Assembly: GCA_023431045.1 (NCBI GenBank)
Contig: JAEYXZ010000001.1
Span: 1-7,411, forward strand
Direction: 5' to 3'
DNA length: 7,411 nt
DNA from: Bacillota bacterium
GTDB taxonomy: Bacteria; Bacillota_I; Bacilli_A; Acholeplasmatales; Acholeplasmataceae
Below, piece by piece: positions 7,028 to 7,411 of the stretch. Below the pieces are notes generated by a model. It searched no databases and had not been told where the DNA came from. It was given only the letters and a program-made list of their open reading frames with translations. How positions within the stretch are numbered: position 1 is the first letter of the stretch; the number at the start of each line of letters is the position of its first letter. The translations under genes and the position numbers were made by a program.

Positions 7028-7069
7028 TTTGTTTATAAGATTTTAGTTCAAACGAAAATGATAAACAAA
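7028..7069 (+). repeat. AT-rich hairpin between the lipoprotein and DUF1861 genes
   Basis: TTTGTTTAT (7028-7036) pairs perfectly with ATAAACAAA (7061-7069). A second stem, ATTTT/AAAAT (7040-7044 with 7055-7059), fits inside with a ten-base loop. No U-run follows, so it is a poor intrinsic terminator. It fills most of the 68-base gap and could act as an mRNA-stabilising or processing element that lowers DUF1861 expression relative to the lipoprotein. Confidence 0.5.
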
Positions 7070-7074
7070 GTAAT

Positions 7075-7079
7075 GGTGA
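7075..7079 (+). promoter_or_regulatory. Weak ribosome binding site of the DUF1861 gene
   Basis: GGTGA lies four bases before the ATG at 7084. It is the weakest Shine-Dalgarno site in the window. The encoded N-terminus (MNYVTKPIAAQKLIESY) looks natural for the family, so the start is still favoured. Confidence 0.45.
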
Positions 7080-7083
7080 AAAT

Positions 7084-7411
7084 ATGAACTATGTAACTAA
7101 ACCTATCGCAGCACAAAAACTCATCGAAAGCTATCGACAAAACAAACCCAAAGTCTATCTAAACCATAAGATTCAATTTTTAGGTGTCGATGACTATGAT
7201 GTCTATAACATCTCCAAAGAATTTGTTTATCAAGATAAACTAATCATCGCTGGACGAGTCGAAAAACGAAACACAGAAATCTGTAAAGTGGCATTCTTTG
7301 AGAAACTTTCAGATTATCAATATCGCGTCATTCCTGATGCTGATATCAATTTATTACAAGATCCATGTGTCTCATTTTACAATGACGATATCGTAGTAGG
7401 TGGGACTGAGA
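7084..7411 (+). CDS. DUF1861-family protein, N-terminal part (runs off window)
   Basis: The first 109 codons are visible and remain open at the window end. DUF1861 proteins are about 300 residues, so roughly one third is seen. Recognisable features are the N-terminal helix QKLIESYRQ, then IQFLGVDDYDVYNIS (about 38-52), KLIIAGRVE (about 59-67) and FYNDDIVVGGTE at the visible end. The family is thought to fold as a five-bladed propeller like the GH130/GH43/GH32 glycosidases and phosphorylases, but I know of no firm activity for it. There is no signal peptide, so it should act in the cytoplasm, consistent with handling the imported sugar. It lies 68 bases after the lipoprotein gene with no clear promoter between, so it is probably the operon's next gene. 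Its sequence aligns with residues about 321-416 of the AraC fusion at the other end of the locus. Confidence 0.8.
   Translation, partial: MNYVTKPIAAQKLIESYRQNKPKVYLNHKIQFLGVDDYDVYNISKEFVYQDKLIIAGRVEKRNTEICKVAFFEKLSDYQYRVIPDADINLLQDPCVSFYNDDIVVGGTE

Noticed and set aside
7043..7060. Catabolite-responsive (cre-like) site around TTCAAACGAAAATG
   Set aside because: Only the AAACG core resembles the consensus; the outer TG and CA positions do not match.
7028..7070. The hairpin after the lipoprotein gene as a Rho-independent terminator
   Set aside because: The stem is almost all A-T, the loop is long and no U-tract follows; GTAATGG comes next.
1..7411. Mobile element, CRISPR array, tRNA or rRNA
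   Set aside because: I found no transposase, regularly spaced repeats, terminal inverted repeats or RNA gene motifs by eye.

Overview
The window reads as one carbohydrate-uptake locus from an AT-rich, low-GC Gram-positive-type bacterium. All four complete genes end in TAA, and tryptophan is written TGG with no in-frame TGA, so there is no sign of the Mycoplasma code. The lipoprotein lipobox, Shine-Dalgarno sites, extended -10 promoters and LplA/LplB/LplC-like transporter suggest an Acholeplasma-like Mollicute or a related lineage (Izemoplasma or Erysipelotrichia type). The lineage is an inference from composition and gene content.

Layout. Positions 1-1712 (minus strand) hold most of an AraC-family regulator with an unusual C-terminal extension; its 3' end is outside the window. 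A 148-bp divergent intergenic region (1713-1860) carries a promoter in each direction and two overlapping perfect inverted repeats. Rightward there follows a tightly packed operon: two ABC permeases (1861-2799, 2799-3716), a membrane-anchored extracellular protein with seven RCC1-type repeats (3716-5275), and a large solute-binding lipoprotein (5294-7015). A 68-bp gap with an AT-rich hairpin leads to the start of a DUF1861-family protein (7084 onward, cut by the window end). There is no gene-free stretch longer than 300 bases.

Working model. The lipoprotein would capture an oligosaccharide or glycan fragment outside the cell. The two permeases would import it, powered by an ATPase encoded elsewhere (none is visible here). 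The cytoplasmic DUF1861 protein, probably a sugar-active beta-propeller, would bind or process the product. The divergent AraC protein would control the operon.

Two things stand out. First, the regulator's C-terminal half is itself a DUF1861-like domain that aligns along its N-terminal part with the downstream stand-alone protein, so the probable sensor and the probable enzyme appear to share one fold. Second, an RCC1-like propeller protein with a signal peptide and a C-terminal membrane anchor sits inside the transporter operon, where no such component is normally found.
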